The notes: generated by a model from the sequence alone, not told the origin. A stretch of 64,000 nucleotides of DNA from Myroides sp. N17-2 (GCF_002286775.1 NZ_NSGJ01000009.1:62001-126000); one strand, 5' to 3'. Numbered from the stretch's first letter, positions 42,441-51,301 are shown. Made by a program: numbers and translations.

Positions 42441-44135
42441 TTAACTTAATAACACCTCAGATACACTCGCTCCTGTAGGAATCATTGGGAATACGTTCTC
42501 TTCTTTCTCTACCACTACTTCTAATAAATATGCCTTCGGATGAGTTAATAGCTCTTCTAAGGCCTGTCTTAAATCACTAGACTGAGTTACTTTTTTGCCT
42601 TCTATATTATAGGATTGCGCTATACCTACGAAGTTTGGATTGTTCATTTCAGTGAAGCTATATCTCTTCTCAAAGAACATCTGCTGCCACTGTCTTACCA
42701 TCCCTAAGAAACTATTATTTAGGATGATGATCTTCACCGCAATATCACTTTGCATAATCGTCCCTAACTCTTGTATATTCATCTGAAAACCACCATCCCC
42801 TGCTATTGCAACTACTGTTTGTTTAGGATTACCTAGTTTGGCACCCATCGCAGCAGGTAGTGCAAACCCCATAGTTCCCAATCCACCGGATGTAATATTC
42901 GTTTTGGCAGTATTATACTTATTATTTCGAGCTGTAATCATTTGGTGTTGCCCTACATCTGTTACCACTATTGCCTCACCATTAGTCATCTCCGTCAACA
43001 GTTGCACCACATCCTCCATCAGTATTTTATCTGTATCTATTTCCTGTCTGTGTTTGGCTAATTGTTCTTGTTCATACACTTTGCCTTGTTTAAATTCTCC
43101 TAGCCAAGCAGTGTGTGTAGTTGACTCTACTAAACCGATCAACGTTCTCAAAGCTTCCTTGGCATCACTCTGTATGGGTAGTTCCGCTTTGATAATCTTA
43201 TTTAACTCTGCCGCATCGATATCAATATGGATGACCTTAGCCTGTGTAGCGTATTTAGACACATCACCCGTCACCCGATCATCAAACCTCATCCCAATAG
43301 CGATTAGTACATCACACTCATTGGTCTTAATATTCGCAGCGTAGTCTCCGTGCATACCTAGCATACCACAGAAATTAGGATGGTTACTAGGCAATGCTCC
43401 TAATCCCAATAATGTCGATGCAGTGGGAATACCTGTCTTCTCTACGAACTCCTTTAACTCTTGCTCTGCGTGACCTAATAGTATTCCTTGCCCGATTAAC
43501 AAGTATGGCTTCTTCGCATTATTAATTAAGTCAGATGCTTTGATTAGTTGTGCCAAATCTGGTTGTGGTTGCGGGTTATAACTTCTCACCCCAACACACT
43601 TCTCGTACTTAAAAGTAGTCAGCTCGAACTGCGCATCCTTCGTGATATCAATAACCACTGGTCCTGGTCTTCCTGACCTAGCTAGATAAAATGCCTTAGC
43701 GATAGTCGGTGCAATCTCAGAGGCTTTCGTCACTTGATAACTCCACTTGGTAATCGGCATAGAAATACCAATCACATCTGTCTCTTGGAAAGCATCTGTC
43801 CCTAATAACTTAGAGGCGACCTGCCCTATGATACATACTACAGGAGTAGAATCAATATAAGCATCTGCTAGTCCTGTGATCAGATTAGTGGCTCCTGGTC
43901 CTGAAGTAGCAAATACTACTCCTACCGTACCTGATGCTCGTGCAAAGCCTTGTGCTGCGTGTATTGCTCCTTGTTCGTGACGCACTAAGATGTGTTCTAA
44001 CTCATTCATCTTGTCATAAAGTGCGTCATAGATAGGCATAATAGCTCCTCCCGGATACCCAAATATTGTCTGAACTTCTTCACACAACAAAGAAGATATT
44101 ACCGCCTGTGCTCCTGTTATTTGTTCTTGTTGCAT
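42441..44135 (-). CDS. ilvB: Acetolactate synthase large subunit
   Basis: ThDP-, FAD- and Mg-dependent enzyme that condenses pyruvate with pyruvate or 2-oxobutanoate. 564 residues. FGYPGGAIMPIYDAL, then RHEQGAIHAAQGFARASG, is the ThDP pyrimidine-side region with the catalytic Glu. The ThDP/Mg motif is GDGGFQMNIQELGTI ending in IIILNN. DRVTGDVSKYA and the QWQQMFFEKRYS loop are typical. It lies 42 bp upstream of ilvN, and its leader carries the CATCACAAAAAAACAAA element after the 158-bp gap from ilvD. Confidence 0.95.
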   Translation of the reverse strand: MQQEQITGAQAVISSLLCEEVQTIFGYPGGAIMPIYDALYDKMNELEHILVRHEQGAIHAAQGFARASGTVGVVFATSGPGATNLITGLADAYIDSTPVVCIIGQVASKLLGTDAFQETDVIGISMPITKWSYQVTKASEIAPTIAKAFYLARSGRPGPVVIDITKDAQFELTTFKYEKCVGVRSYNPQPQPDLAQLIKASDLINNAKKPYLLIGQGILLGHAEQELKEFVEKTGIPTASTLLGLGALPSNHPNFCGMLGMHGDYAANIKTNECDVLIAIGMRFDDRVTGDVSKYATQAKVIHIDIDAAELNKIIKAELPIQSDAKEALRTLIGLVESTTHTAWLGEFKQGKVYEQEQLAKHRQEIDTDKILMEDVVQLLTEMTNGEAIVVTDVGQHQMITARNNKYNTAKTNITSGGLGTMGFALPAAMGAKLGNPKQTVVAIAGDGGFQMNIQELGTIMQSDIAVKIIILNNSFLGMVRQWQQMFFEKRYSFTEMNNPNFVGIAQSYNIEGKKVTQSSDLRQALEELLTHPKAYLLEVVVEKEENVFPMIPTGASVSEVLLS

Positions 44136-44293
44136 AATTTGTTTTTTTGTGATGTTGTGATGTCGTGATGTCGTGATATGATGAAAACATCTAAAGATGT
44201 TGTAGGTGGGCGTATAGTAATACGCCCCTACCGTTATGGCGTCACAAACACGTAATCACGCTGGCGCGGATTTGTAATCCGTGACGTTCATTC
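44136..44293. repeat. Repeats between ilvD and ilvB
   Basis: 8-bp GTGATGTC units at 44150-44178, then AAAACATCTAAAGATGTT, GTGGGCGTATAGTAATACGC (an inverted repeat related to the two at about 56730 and 56815), CGCGGATTTGTAATCCGTG, and ATTCTTAATTCTTAATT. All of this lies inside the ilv operon. Confidence 0.8.
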
Positions 44294-45979
44294 TTAATTC
44301 TTAATTTTATCTGTAATGCATCCTTCTGATGCGTCTGCTACACTATTTAGATATTTATACAATACCCCTTTTTTAAACTTTAGTTCAGGTCTTTGCCATT
44401 TTGCTTTACGAGCTTCTAATACCTCTGCATCCACTAGTAAATCAAGCCTCCTATTCTCTACATCAATACTGATCATATCGCCATTCTCCACTAAGGCAAT
44501 AGCTCCTCCATCATAAGCTTCAGGTGTGACGTGTCCCACGACGAAGCCGTGTGTTCCTCCTGAGAAACGACCATCCGTGATTAGGGCTACGCTATTTCCT
44601 AGACCCGCACCCATAATAGCTGAAGTGGGTTTAAGCATCTCGGGCATTCCCGGGCCTCCTTTAGGGCCACAATAGCGTATCACGATTACCTCTCCTGGCT
44701 GTACTTCCTTAGCAGAGACACTTGTGATCACTGCATACTCATCATCAAACACTCTGGCTGGTCCCTTAAAGAACGTCCCCTCCTTACCACTTATCTTCGC
44801 TACACTGCCGCGCTCAGCAAGATTTCCATATAGGAACTGTAAGTGTCCGCTTTCCTTAATCGGAGTAGTCAAATCCACTATCACGTCTTGCCCTGCAGTT
44901 AAGTCTTTTGCATCACTTAGATTCTCTCTAACAATCTTGCCTGTAACTGTTAAACAATCTCCGTGTAGTAACCCCTGCTCTAACAAATACTTCATAATGG
45001 CAGGTACACCACCTATCTTATGCAAGTCTTCCATTAGGTATTTTCCACTTGGTTTTAAATCTGCCAATACAGGTACTCGATCACTAATCTTCTGAAAGTC
45101 AAGCAGCGTAATCTCTAGATCTACTGAATGAGCCATTGCGATCAAGTGTAGTACAGCGTTAGTAGAACCACCAAGTGCTATAACCATCGTCATCGCATTC
45201 TCAAAAGCCTCTAGTGTCATAATATCTTTTGGCTTTATGTCTTTCTCTAACAAGTTCTTTAGGGCTTCTCCTGCGTGTAGACACTCCTCTTTCTTCTCTG
45301 TACTCAAGGCAGGATAAGAAGAACTGTAAGGCAAGCTCATTCCCAATGCTTCTATCGCTGATGCCATCGTATTAGCGGTGTACATCCCACCACAAGCTCC
45401 TGCTCCTGGGCAAGCATTCTTAATCACCCCCTTATAATCTTCATCCGAAATAGAGTTGCTAAACTTCTTGCCTAATGCTTCAAAAGCAGAGACAATGTTT
45501 AGTGATTCTCCCTTGTACTTACCTGAGTGGATGCTTCCTCCATAGACCATAATAGACGGTCTGTTAAGCCTTCCCATCGCTATAATAGCCCCTGGCATAT
45601 TCTTATCACAACCCGGGATAGCGATAACAGCATCATACCACTGTGCACTCACTACAGTCTCAATAGAATCAGCGATAATATCACGAGATACCAATGAGAA
45701 CTTCATCCCCTCTGTACCATTCGATATTCCGTCACTTACACCGATGGTATTAAAGATTAGCCCTACTAGATCACTGTGTTTCACCCCTTGTTTCACCTGC
45801 TTAGCTAGGTCGTTTAAGTGCATATTACACGTGTTGCCCTCATACCCCATACTAACGATACCGACCTGTGCTTTATCTAGATCTTCCTCCGTAAGCCCGA
45901 TACCATAGAGCATAGCTTGTGCGGCAGGTTGTGTTTGATCTTGTGTGATTACACGGCTGTATTTGTTTAAAACATTCAT
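44294..45979 (-). CDS. ilvD: Dihydroxy-acid dehydratase
   Basis: Iron-sulfur enzyme for the third common step of valine and isoleucine synthesis. 561 residues. The three cluster cysteines can be placed: Cys51 (GNTCNMHL), Cys124 (PGCDKNMPG) and Cys196 ([14 protein letters not shown]). The C-terminal signature [20 protein letters not shown] is also present. It is the first gene of the ilv operon and is preceded by a leader peptide and a terminator, so its expression is probably set by attenuation. Confidence 0.96.
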   Translation of the reverse strand: MNVLNKYSRVITQDQTQPAAQAMLYGIGLTEEDLDKAQVGIVSMGYEGNTCNMHLNDLAKQVKQGVKHSDLVGLIFNTIGVSDGISNGTEGMKFSLVSRDIIADSIETVVSAQWYDAVIAIPGCDKNMPGAIIAMGRLNRPSIMVYGGSIHSGKYKGESLNIVSAFEALGKKFSNSISDEDYKGVIKNACPGAGACGGMYTANTMASAIEALGMSLPYSSSYPALSTEKKEECLHAGEALKNLLEKDIKPKDIMTLEAFENAMTMVIALGGSTNAVLHLIAMAHSVDLEITLLDFQKISDRVPVLADLKPSGKYLMEDLHKIGGVPAIMKYLLEQGLLHGDCLTVTGKIVRENLSDAKDLTAGQDVIVDLTTPIKESGHLQFLYGNLAERGSVAKISGKEGTFFKGPARVFDDEYAVITSVSAKEVQPGEVIVIRYCGPKGGPGMPEMLKPTSAIMGAGLGNSVALITDGRFSGGTHGFVVGHVTPEAYDGGAIALVENGDMISIDVENRRLDLLVDAEVLEARKAKWQRPELKFKKGVLYKYLNSVADASEGCITDKIKN

Positions 45980-46050
45980 ATTTCTAGTTTTTGGTTATGT
46001 TCTCTTCGACCTATTTGATATTCAATGCTATAGAGGTTAATACTATAAAC

Positions 46051-46078
46051 AAAAAAAGCCTCCCGTTATGGGAGGCTT
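46051..46078 (-). terminator. Attenuator terminator upstream of ilvD
   Basis: On the minus strand the stem AAGCCTCCC / GGGAGGCTT has a 5-nt loop and is followed by T7. It lies between the leader peptide and ilvD, 72 bp before the ilvD start. The 5' arm (CTCCC) can alternatively pair with GGGAG in codons 22-23 of the leader, which would break the terminator. Confidence 0.88.
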
Positions 46079-46108
46079 CAAATATTCTTTATCTCTAGAT
46101 AGAAAAAA

Positions 46109-46189
46109 TTAGCATAGCAGCTCCCGTGCAAATGTGTTTACCACAATCACAATAATTAGGACCACTAAAATGCTTACTAAATTTCTCAT
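46109..46189 (-). CDS. ilv operon leader peptide
   Basis: A 26-codon frame from the ATG at 46189 to the TAA at 46109. It begins MRNLVSILVVLIIVIVVN and ends ARELLC. Counting codons 4-17 gives four Ile, three Leu and six Val in fourteen, the three products of the pathway that follows. It lies 15-20 bp after an excellent promoter and 30 bp before a terminator, the layout of classical ribosome-stalling attenuation. The GGGAG in codons 22-23 can pair with the terminator's 5' arm. The peptide is thought to act only by being translated. Confidence 0.88.
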   Translation of the reverse strand: MRNLVSILVVLIIVIVVNTFARELLC

Positions 46190-46210
46190 TTTACTTTCGG
46201 AATTATAGGT

Positions 46211-46241
46211 CAAAGATATAAATTGATTTAACATTACCAAA
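46211..46241 (-). promoter_or_regulatory. Promoter of the ilv operon
   Basis: TTTG at 46238-46241 and TATCTTTG at 46211-46218 on the minus strand, about 19 bp apart. Both match the flavobacterial consensus fully. The start of transcription would fall a few bases before the leader peptide ATG. Confidence 0.82.
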
Positions 46242-46593
46242 CAAAAAATACACAACAACTTACATTTTAATCAAATAACAACCATTTTATCACAATAAAA
46301 ACCAAACAAATACAGTATAAAATATAAAAATATCAATACACCTAACATCAGTCTAAAATATTTTTAACATTTACAACTCTAATCACCTTCCTATCAAGAG
46401 CACGTCATTAGGCTGAAGCTAGTGCTATACTCGATTTGCCTCAACTTTACCTAACAGTCAAAAAAGTATCTATTTAAGCTTATTTTGACTCAAAACAGCC
46501 TTAAATCACTTCGATTTATTTCAAAAAACAAACATTAAGGTCTATTTATAAATATTACTAAAAAAAGTAAAAATAATTTTACTGAATAGTTCT
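46242..46593. other. AT-rich gap upstream of the ilv promoter; nothing recognised
   Basis: About 350 bp of AT-rich sequence between the ilv promoter and the terminator of the S41 protease gene. No open frame, repeat of the families described here, or clear promoter was seen. Confidence 0.6.
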
Positions 46594-46651
46594 AAAATGC
46601 AAAAAGGGCACTCGTGAAAGTGTCCTTTTTGTGTATAAGATTGTCTAATTA
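46594..46651 (-). terminator. Terminator, copy A of a 58-bp direct repeat
   Basis: Stem AAAAAGGGCACT / AGTGTCCTTTTT with a G-T pair, followed on the minus strand by T-rich sequence. The 58 bases, including the gene's stop codon, match 49088-49145 except for one base. Confidence 0.9.
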
Positions 46652-48718
46652 CTCTCTTAAATACTCTAAAGCTCGTTCTAAACTAGTATCTCTACCACTT
46701 CGTATATCTTCAATAGTTGGTTTAACTACTTCATCTATATGTATTCCTACCTGTTGGGTCTGTCTTCCATCAGGGTAAAAAGTACCTATTCCTGTAAAAT
46801 ACACTTGAACACCTTTAAGCAAATCTAGGAGTACCACATTACCATCTGCACCTGCTGTCTGAGTCCCGAAGGTTTTAACATTAGGTAGTACTTGAAATGC
46901 CATAGTCATAAACTCACCATGACTCATAGTTCTATGATTAACTAACAACGCAGCTTTTCCTTTAAAATAGTTGGGATTATCAGATCCTACATATACGTTT
47001 TCATTTAATTCGAACTTACCTAATTCGCTTGTAATAGGTGCCGTAAACTTTACGAATGGTTCTTTATGAGATAGAAAGTAAGGAACTAAGGTTCTATTTA
47101 AGGCTAAATCTGCTGGATAACCACGTAAGTCTATAACTATCCCCTTTTTACTCATAAAGTTAGATTTAATAGTATCTAAATCCTCTTTCTCTAGTTGTTC
47201 TAAATGAATATAGCCAATATCACCATTAAACTCTTGCATTGACTTATACCTAGGCTTATCAGCAAGATTAATACTTGTACTAGCTACTGTACTCGTATTT
47301 TCTGAGAAGGTACCTTGTTTCCCTTTTAATACTAAAGGCAAGTTGTCTTTAGTAGTTACTAAGATAGAATACGTTAGAATAGCTAGTCTATAAGACCTAT
47401 TAGACCCTACGACATTCTTAATCCTCTCTTCAACTACATCAGCTAATTGCCTTCCATCTATCTCTATTATCTCATCTCCTATTTGAATAGTTGAACTTTT
47501 AGACAAGCTATCAAATACCTCAGTTACTACTAGTTTATCATCTATAAACGCAACTTTTATTGGCACTGTGTTAGGTCCATACAATTTTCCTGAAAGAGCA
47601 TCAGTTTTATCCACAAAAATAGCGTGACTATCCTCTAACTCTACTCCCATCCTTTTTATTTCTAACTTATAGGCTACCTCATCTTTTGCAAACAAAAAGC
47701 GTGGTATAAACTCTTTTAATACCTCATCCCAATCCCTTTTAAGCAAATCTTTATAGGCAAAGAAATACTCTACGGCATTCCAATAGCGAAATAAGGTTAA
47801 CAAACGATATCCTTGATCGTCATAACTACTATCTTCATACGTTTTCTCATTAATCAAAAAAGCATTACTTCCTTTTAAAAAATCAACATAGTAATGGTAT
47901 TCAGGTATTGAGTTGCTTTCTTCTCCATAACTCTCTTTCCACTGTTTTAGTTTTTTATCAAAGTTCTTATCACGTATTAAAGGCAAAGCTCTAAATAGCT
48001 CATAGTCCCAATTATACTCACCATTACCTATCTTGAGGTTGCTATATTTTAGCTTCCCCCAAGCCTTGCCTAGCGCCACTAAATTATCTATTTCTTTAGG
48101 GCTTAAACTGTTTACTTTAAAGTTAGAGCTATTATCAAATTCTTTGTCAGTTACTGCTCTTGGGAGTGCGTTAGGTTCTAACTCCTCAATGTTCTTTCCA
48201 TCGATAAACACCTTAAGATCATCATACCATACTTGTCCTTCACCATACAGCGCTAACTCTAATACTATCGCTTCTGCTTTGGGATGTAGATCTAATTCTA
48301 ATTGATATTCAGTCCATTCAGTCGTTCCACTAACAGCATTATCTATCATAGCAGAATAAGTAAGCATTCTATCTTGTCTATTCAGACTATATGCTATCCC
48401 TGCTTTCCCCTTCACATTCTTACTTTTGATAAAACCTGTAACTACCATTTTTTTACCATTGTACCTATTGGGAATATGGTATTGAACAGTAGCATATTCT
48501 TGACTACCTTCTTTTGATTCTATCAGTAAAGAGTTCTTACCTTTTTTAGCGTCACTATCAACTCTGATTTTATAGTTTTCATCGTTTCCTGTTTTAACTT
48601 TCCAATCCAATGGTTGGCTAGTTCCATGAATCACTTCTTCAAATCCTAAGTTTAAGGGTTGTTGTGCATAACTGAATGCAGATAGTAATAAGGCTACTAT
48701 ACTCACTCTTTTCATCAT
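46649..48718 (-). CDS. S41 family (tail-specific-type) serine protease
   Basis: 689 residues with a signal peptide (1-18, ending SYAQ), so exported. The N-terminal 20-175 region (LGFEEVIHGTSQPLDWKVK, VWYDDLKVFIDG) is a carbohydrate-binding-like beta-sandwich. A helical region with HxxG-like segments follows, then a PDZ-like part around 395-440 (VFDSLSKSSTIQIGDEIIEIDGRQL). The C-terminal protease domain carries the nucleophile Ser in NHRTMSHGEFMTMAF and the G-T-x-T-x-G loop FGTQTAGADGNV. The substrate is unknown. The gene and the palindromic element before it lie between two copies of the same terminator. Confidence 0.86.
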   Translation of the reverse strand: MMKRVSIVALLLSAFSYAQQPLNLGFEEVIHGTSQPLDWKVKTGNDENYKIRVDSDAKKGKNSLLIESKEGSQEYATVQYHIPNRYNGKKMVVTGFIKSKNVKGKAGIAYSLNRQDRMLTYSAMIDNAVSGTTEWTEYQLELDLHPKAEAIVLELALYGEGQVWYDDLKVFIDGKNIEELEPNALPRAVTDKEFDNSSNFKVNSLSPKEIDNLVALGKAWGKLKYSNLKIGNGEYNWDYELFRALPLIRDKNFDKKLKQWKESYGEESNSIPEYHYYVDFLKGSNAFLINEKTYEDSSYDDQGYRLLTLFRYWNAVEYFFAYKDLLKRDWDEVLKEFIPRFLFAKDEVAYKLEIKRMGVELEDSHAIFVDKTDALSGKLYGPNTVPIKVAFIDDKLVVTEVFDSLSKSSTIQIGDEIIEIDGRQLADVVEERIKNVVGSNRSYRLAILTYSILVTTKDNLPLVLKGKQGTFSENTSTVASTSINLADKPRYKSMQEFNGDIGYIHLEQLEKEDLDTIKSNFMSKKGIVIDLRGYPADLALNRTLVPYFLSHKEPFVKFTAPITSELGKFELNENVYVGSDNPNYFKGKAALLVNHRTMSHGEFMTMAFQVLPNVKTFGTQTAGADGNVVLLDLLKGVQVYFTGIGTFYPDGRQTQQVGIHIDEVVKPTIEDIRSGRDTSLERALEYLRE

Positions 48719-48750
48719 AATTATAAAGTTTTGTTGTGGTTAAATTGTTT

Positions 48751-48910
48751 TAACCCACATTACGCATTAGCCAAATACTACAAAGCAATTCTACTTCATA
48801 GCTCTTTCATTAGCTCTAAAACCATACTACAGTATGCTTTTATCACTACTTCAGACCTATTTTGTATAATTACTTTTCGTTTATATGTCTATTGCCTAAC
48901 CTGGGTTTAA
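48751..48910 (+). repeat. Long palindromic repeat element, copy 3
   Basis: 160 bp. The ends TTAACCCACATTACGCATTA and the complement of ATTGCCTAACCTGGGTTTAA are inverted repeats. The core is CATACTACAGTATG. The two 79-bp arms pair imperfectly along their full length. It lies 32 bp upstream of the S41 protease start codon, in the gap 48719-49142; the rest of that gap is AT-rich without genes. Confidence 0.87.
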
Positions 48911-49087
48911 TACTAACCCGACAAATTCACTTAAAGTATATCTTTCAAAAAAGGCTAAACACAACAAAACATGACAGTTATAGTCAATCAAACTGTTTAA
49001 ACAAAGAACATCAACTATTTAAGCATTCACCTTACTAAGCTAAGTGAACTTAAACATTAACAGAACTTTACAAATACTACTTCACTA

Positions 49088-49145
49088 AAAATGCAAAAAG
49101 GACACTCGTGAAAGTGTCCTTTTTGTGTATAAGATTGTCTAATTA
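49088..49145 (-). terminator. Terminator, copy B of a 58-bp direct repeat
   Basis: Stem AAAAAGGACACT / AGTGTCCTTTTT, fully paired. Includes the stop codon of the membrane protein gene. One base differs from copy A at 46594. Confidence 0.9.
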
Positions 49146-49649
49146 TTCTTCAGACTCTTCCATAAAATCCTCTAAGCTCAAACATAAAAGATGTGTTTTA
49201 GTAACTCCGTCTGATTTTGTACTGACTGTATTTTCGGGTTCAGTAAATAAGTAATCTATAGTAATTCCCTTAACTCTCTGTACTTCTTTAGGCATAATCA
49301 ATACGTCTTCCTCATCATCTTTAGCTACATTCGAACCGTAATATACATACTCAAGCCCTAGTGGTTGCTCCGAATTATTAACGATATAAGTAAATTTACC
49401 ATAACTCGTTTTTGCATCACCTAAGGTAGTAGGAAACAAGATTACTTCTTCTGTATACTGTTCACAAGCTTCTACTGTTAAGCACCTCGGTACATTAAGA
49501 TTGATAACAACTAATAAGATAATTGTTCCGATCATAATTACACTGCTTATTCCTCCCTTATTTCGTCTTTTAAATAACAGATAAAGTATACCTGCTATTG
49601 CTACTATTACACCTATGATGATGTAATATGTACTCATTGGTACTATCAT
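49143..49649 (-). CDS. Membrane protein of unknown function
   Basis: 168 residues; an internal ATG four codons later (MSTYYIIIGV) is an equally good start. Two membrane segments lie near the N-terminus: about 6-25 (YYIIIGVIVAIAGILYLLF) and 36-53 (SVIMIGTIILLVVINL), with KRRNKGG between them on the likely cytoplasmic side. The C-terminal 110 residues are acidic and contain three cysteines (two as CLTVEAC). No domain was recognised. It ends in the same terminator sequence as the neighbouring S41 protease gene. Confidence 0.65.
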   Translation of the reverse strand: MIVPMSTYYIIIGVIVAIAGILYLLFKRRNKGGISSVIMIGTIILLVVINLNVPRCLTVEACEQYTEEVILFPTTLGDAKTSYGKFTYIVNNSEQPLGLEYVYYGSNVAKDDEEDVLIMPKEVQRVKGITIDYLFTEPENTVSTKSDGVTKTHLLCLSLEDFMEESEE

Positions 49650-49810
49650 ACTAATTTTGATTTATAAATTATAATATTTTATTAGTCTTAACCTGTCAAA
49701 GGCAAGTAATGGATTTTAATAGCGTGTTATTCAACTTATATTAAAACTCATACAAAGACAAGACAAATATACAAAATGATTATAATTTAATAAAATTATG
49801 TTAAACAATA

Positions 49811-49842
49811 AAAAAAGCCCATCTAATACATAGATAGGCTTA
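49811..49842 (-). terminator. Terminator of the LysE-family gene
   Basis: Stem AGCCTATCTA / TAGATGGGCT (G-T pairs) followed on the minus strand by T6. Confidence 0.8.
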
Positions 49843-49865
49843 ATATTTTAATCAAATAAACTCTC

Positions 49866-50501
49866 TTACTTCCCTTTTGAAATAGCCATTTTAAAGGCTA
49901 AGAATAACAATACACTTCCCATAAACCACTTCTGGATCTTTACCCATAGCGGTTGTCTTTGAAAGAATGCTGCCATCCTCGCTGCAAATAATATAATCAA
50001 TAGGTTATTGATAAAGCTCACTACCAATTGCGTTGTCCCCAATGTCAAACTTTGTAAGAAGATAGAACCATATACAGGCTTTATAAACTGAGGGAATAGC
50101 GACAAGTAAAACACTGCTACTTTAGGGTTTAATACATTAGTCAAAAAACCGATAGAGAACAGTTTACGTGGAGAATCAGTCTTGATAGTTTGTTCTACAT
50201 CAAACATATTTTTGCTGTTTGGTTTTAAGGCTTGGAACGCTAAATACACCAAGTACAAGGCACCTGTCCACTTTAAAATAGCATAGGCATATGGAATGGT
50301 AAATAAAATAGCTGTCAACCCAAAAGACACTAACACAATGTGAAACAAGAACCCACTCATCACTCCCATCAGTGAGATAAGCCCTGCTTTCTTGCCTTGA
50401 GATAGCGTTCTAGAGATCAGGTAAAGCATATTAGGTCCTGGTGTTATCGCTAGCACTATAGCTGCCATAGCGAATAACAGTAAATCTTGTATTGGAATCA
50501 T
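49866..50501 (-). CDS. LysE/RhtB family amino acid exporter
   Basis: 211 residues with six hydrophobic segments, the usual form of LysE/RhtB exporters in the inner membrane. The N-terminal signature AITPGPNMLYLISRTLSQGKKAGLISLMGVMSGF is clear: 'P-G-P-n' and 'G-x-x-x-G-l-x-x-x-x-G'. FLTNVLNPKVAVFYLSLFPQFI is the second conserved part. It probably exports an amino acid or homoserine-type compound. The palindromic element copy 4 ends or begins 26 bp before its start codon. Confidence 0.9.
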   Translation of the reverse strand: MIPIQDLLLFAMAAIVLAITPGPNMLYLISRTLSQGKKAGLISLMGVMSGFLFHIVLVSFGLTAILFTIPYAYAILKWTGALYLVYLAFQALKPNSKNMFDVEQTIKTDSPRKLFSIGFLTNVLNPKVAVFYLSLFPQFIKPVYGSIFLQSLTLGTTQLVVSFINNLLIILFAARMAAFFQRQPLWVKIQKWFMGSVLLFLAFKMAISKGK

Positions 50502-50526
50502 AAATAAGGATTGGTTTAGTCTATAT

Positions 50527-50678
50527 CCTTAAATCTGCAACTACCATTTACTGCGAATAAATTCTACTTCACATAGTTTCAATTAGCTCTAAAACCACAC
50601 TACAGTGCGCTTCAATCACTAATCTTACTCTGCTTTGTACAATTAATTCTCGTTTAAACGTTGTTTACAAATTTAAGG
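50527..50678 (+). repeat. Long palindromic repeat element, copy 4 (second subfamily)
   Basis: 152 bp. The ends CCTTAAATCTGCAAC and the complement of GTTTACAAATTTAAGG are inverted repeats. The core CACACTACAGTGCG has one A-C mismatch. It lies 26 bp upstream of the LysE-family start codon and is closely similar to copy 2 at 21095. Confidence 0.85.
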
Positions 50679-50740
50679 TATATCAAATGTAGTTCTAAAA
50701 TTAGAAAAGATAAATTTTGTTTTTAAAATATTATAGGAGT

Positions 50741-51136
50741 AATGGTGGACGGTTGGCGGTGTACAGTTAACGGTTTTAGACTGCGGTTAAAAGCTTAATA
50801 ACCTTACGAAGTGATTTATGGAGTAGACTATATAACCGAAAGTATTCTTACGAAGTCCCTAACGGCCTAAGCTAGTCAACGAGTGTCAATAGGTGCTAAT
50901 TCCTAGAAACAAAATTCTGTTTACTTCACCGAGTTGTTATTTTTTTATTGGTGTTCAGTGATTAACGATTTAAAACTTAATATTTTTTAAAGGTTTTAAA
51001 ATCTTATAAGTGACCGAAGGGAGTTCATTTTGTTTCGGAATTTGTGCCGTAATTGACCGCTTAGGAGTTAAAGCCTTGATTTTTTTGTTTACTTTTTTGA
51101 TCAAGCAAAAAAGTAAAAGAAGAAGCCGCGTAGCGT
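50741..51136. repeat. Mosaic intergenic repeat, copy 2 (reversed)
   Basis: Carries the same modules as 12984-13335 in opposite orientation: GGCGGTGTACAGTTAACGG, CTTACGAAGTCCCTAACGGCC, GAGTGTCAATAGGTGC, GACCGAAGGGAGTTCATTTT, TGTGCCGTAATTGACCGCTT, and the TTTACTTTTTTGATCAAGC hairpin. It has an extra segment of about 85 bp at 50925-51010 and lacks the palindromic 'aaaacatctactag' module. From 51137 to 51301 there is a further hairpin, ACACAAAGTATTGTGT (51241-51256). No gene was seen in the 800-bp gap. Confidence 0.8.
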
Positions 51137-51301
51137 ATAACACGACCTACTTCAACCTAATACCCTTACAAAGAACTAAGGTAAAGTACCCTCCTAATAA
51201 GCACTTCGATGTATAAGGTGATATGTATGATGTGACACACAAAGTATTGTGTCTCTACTGGATATTCTATACATTGATAGCATTAATAAGCTTATAAATC
51301 C

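Noticed and set aside
42838..43344. 168-codon plus-strand frame opposite ilvB
   Set aside because: A shadow of the ilvB coding strand; no similarity and cysteine/serine-rich composition typical of antisense frames.
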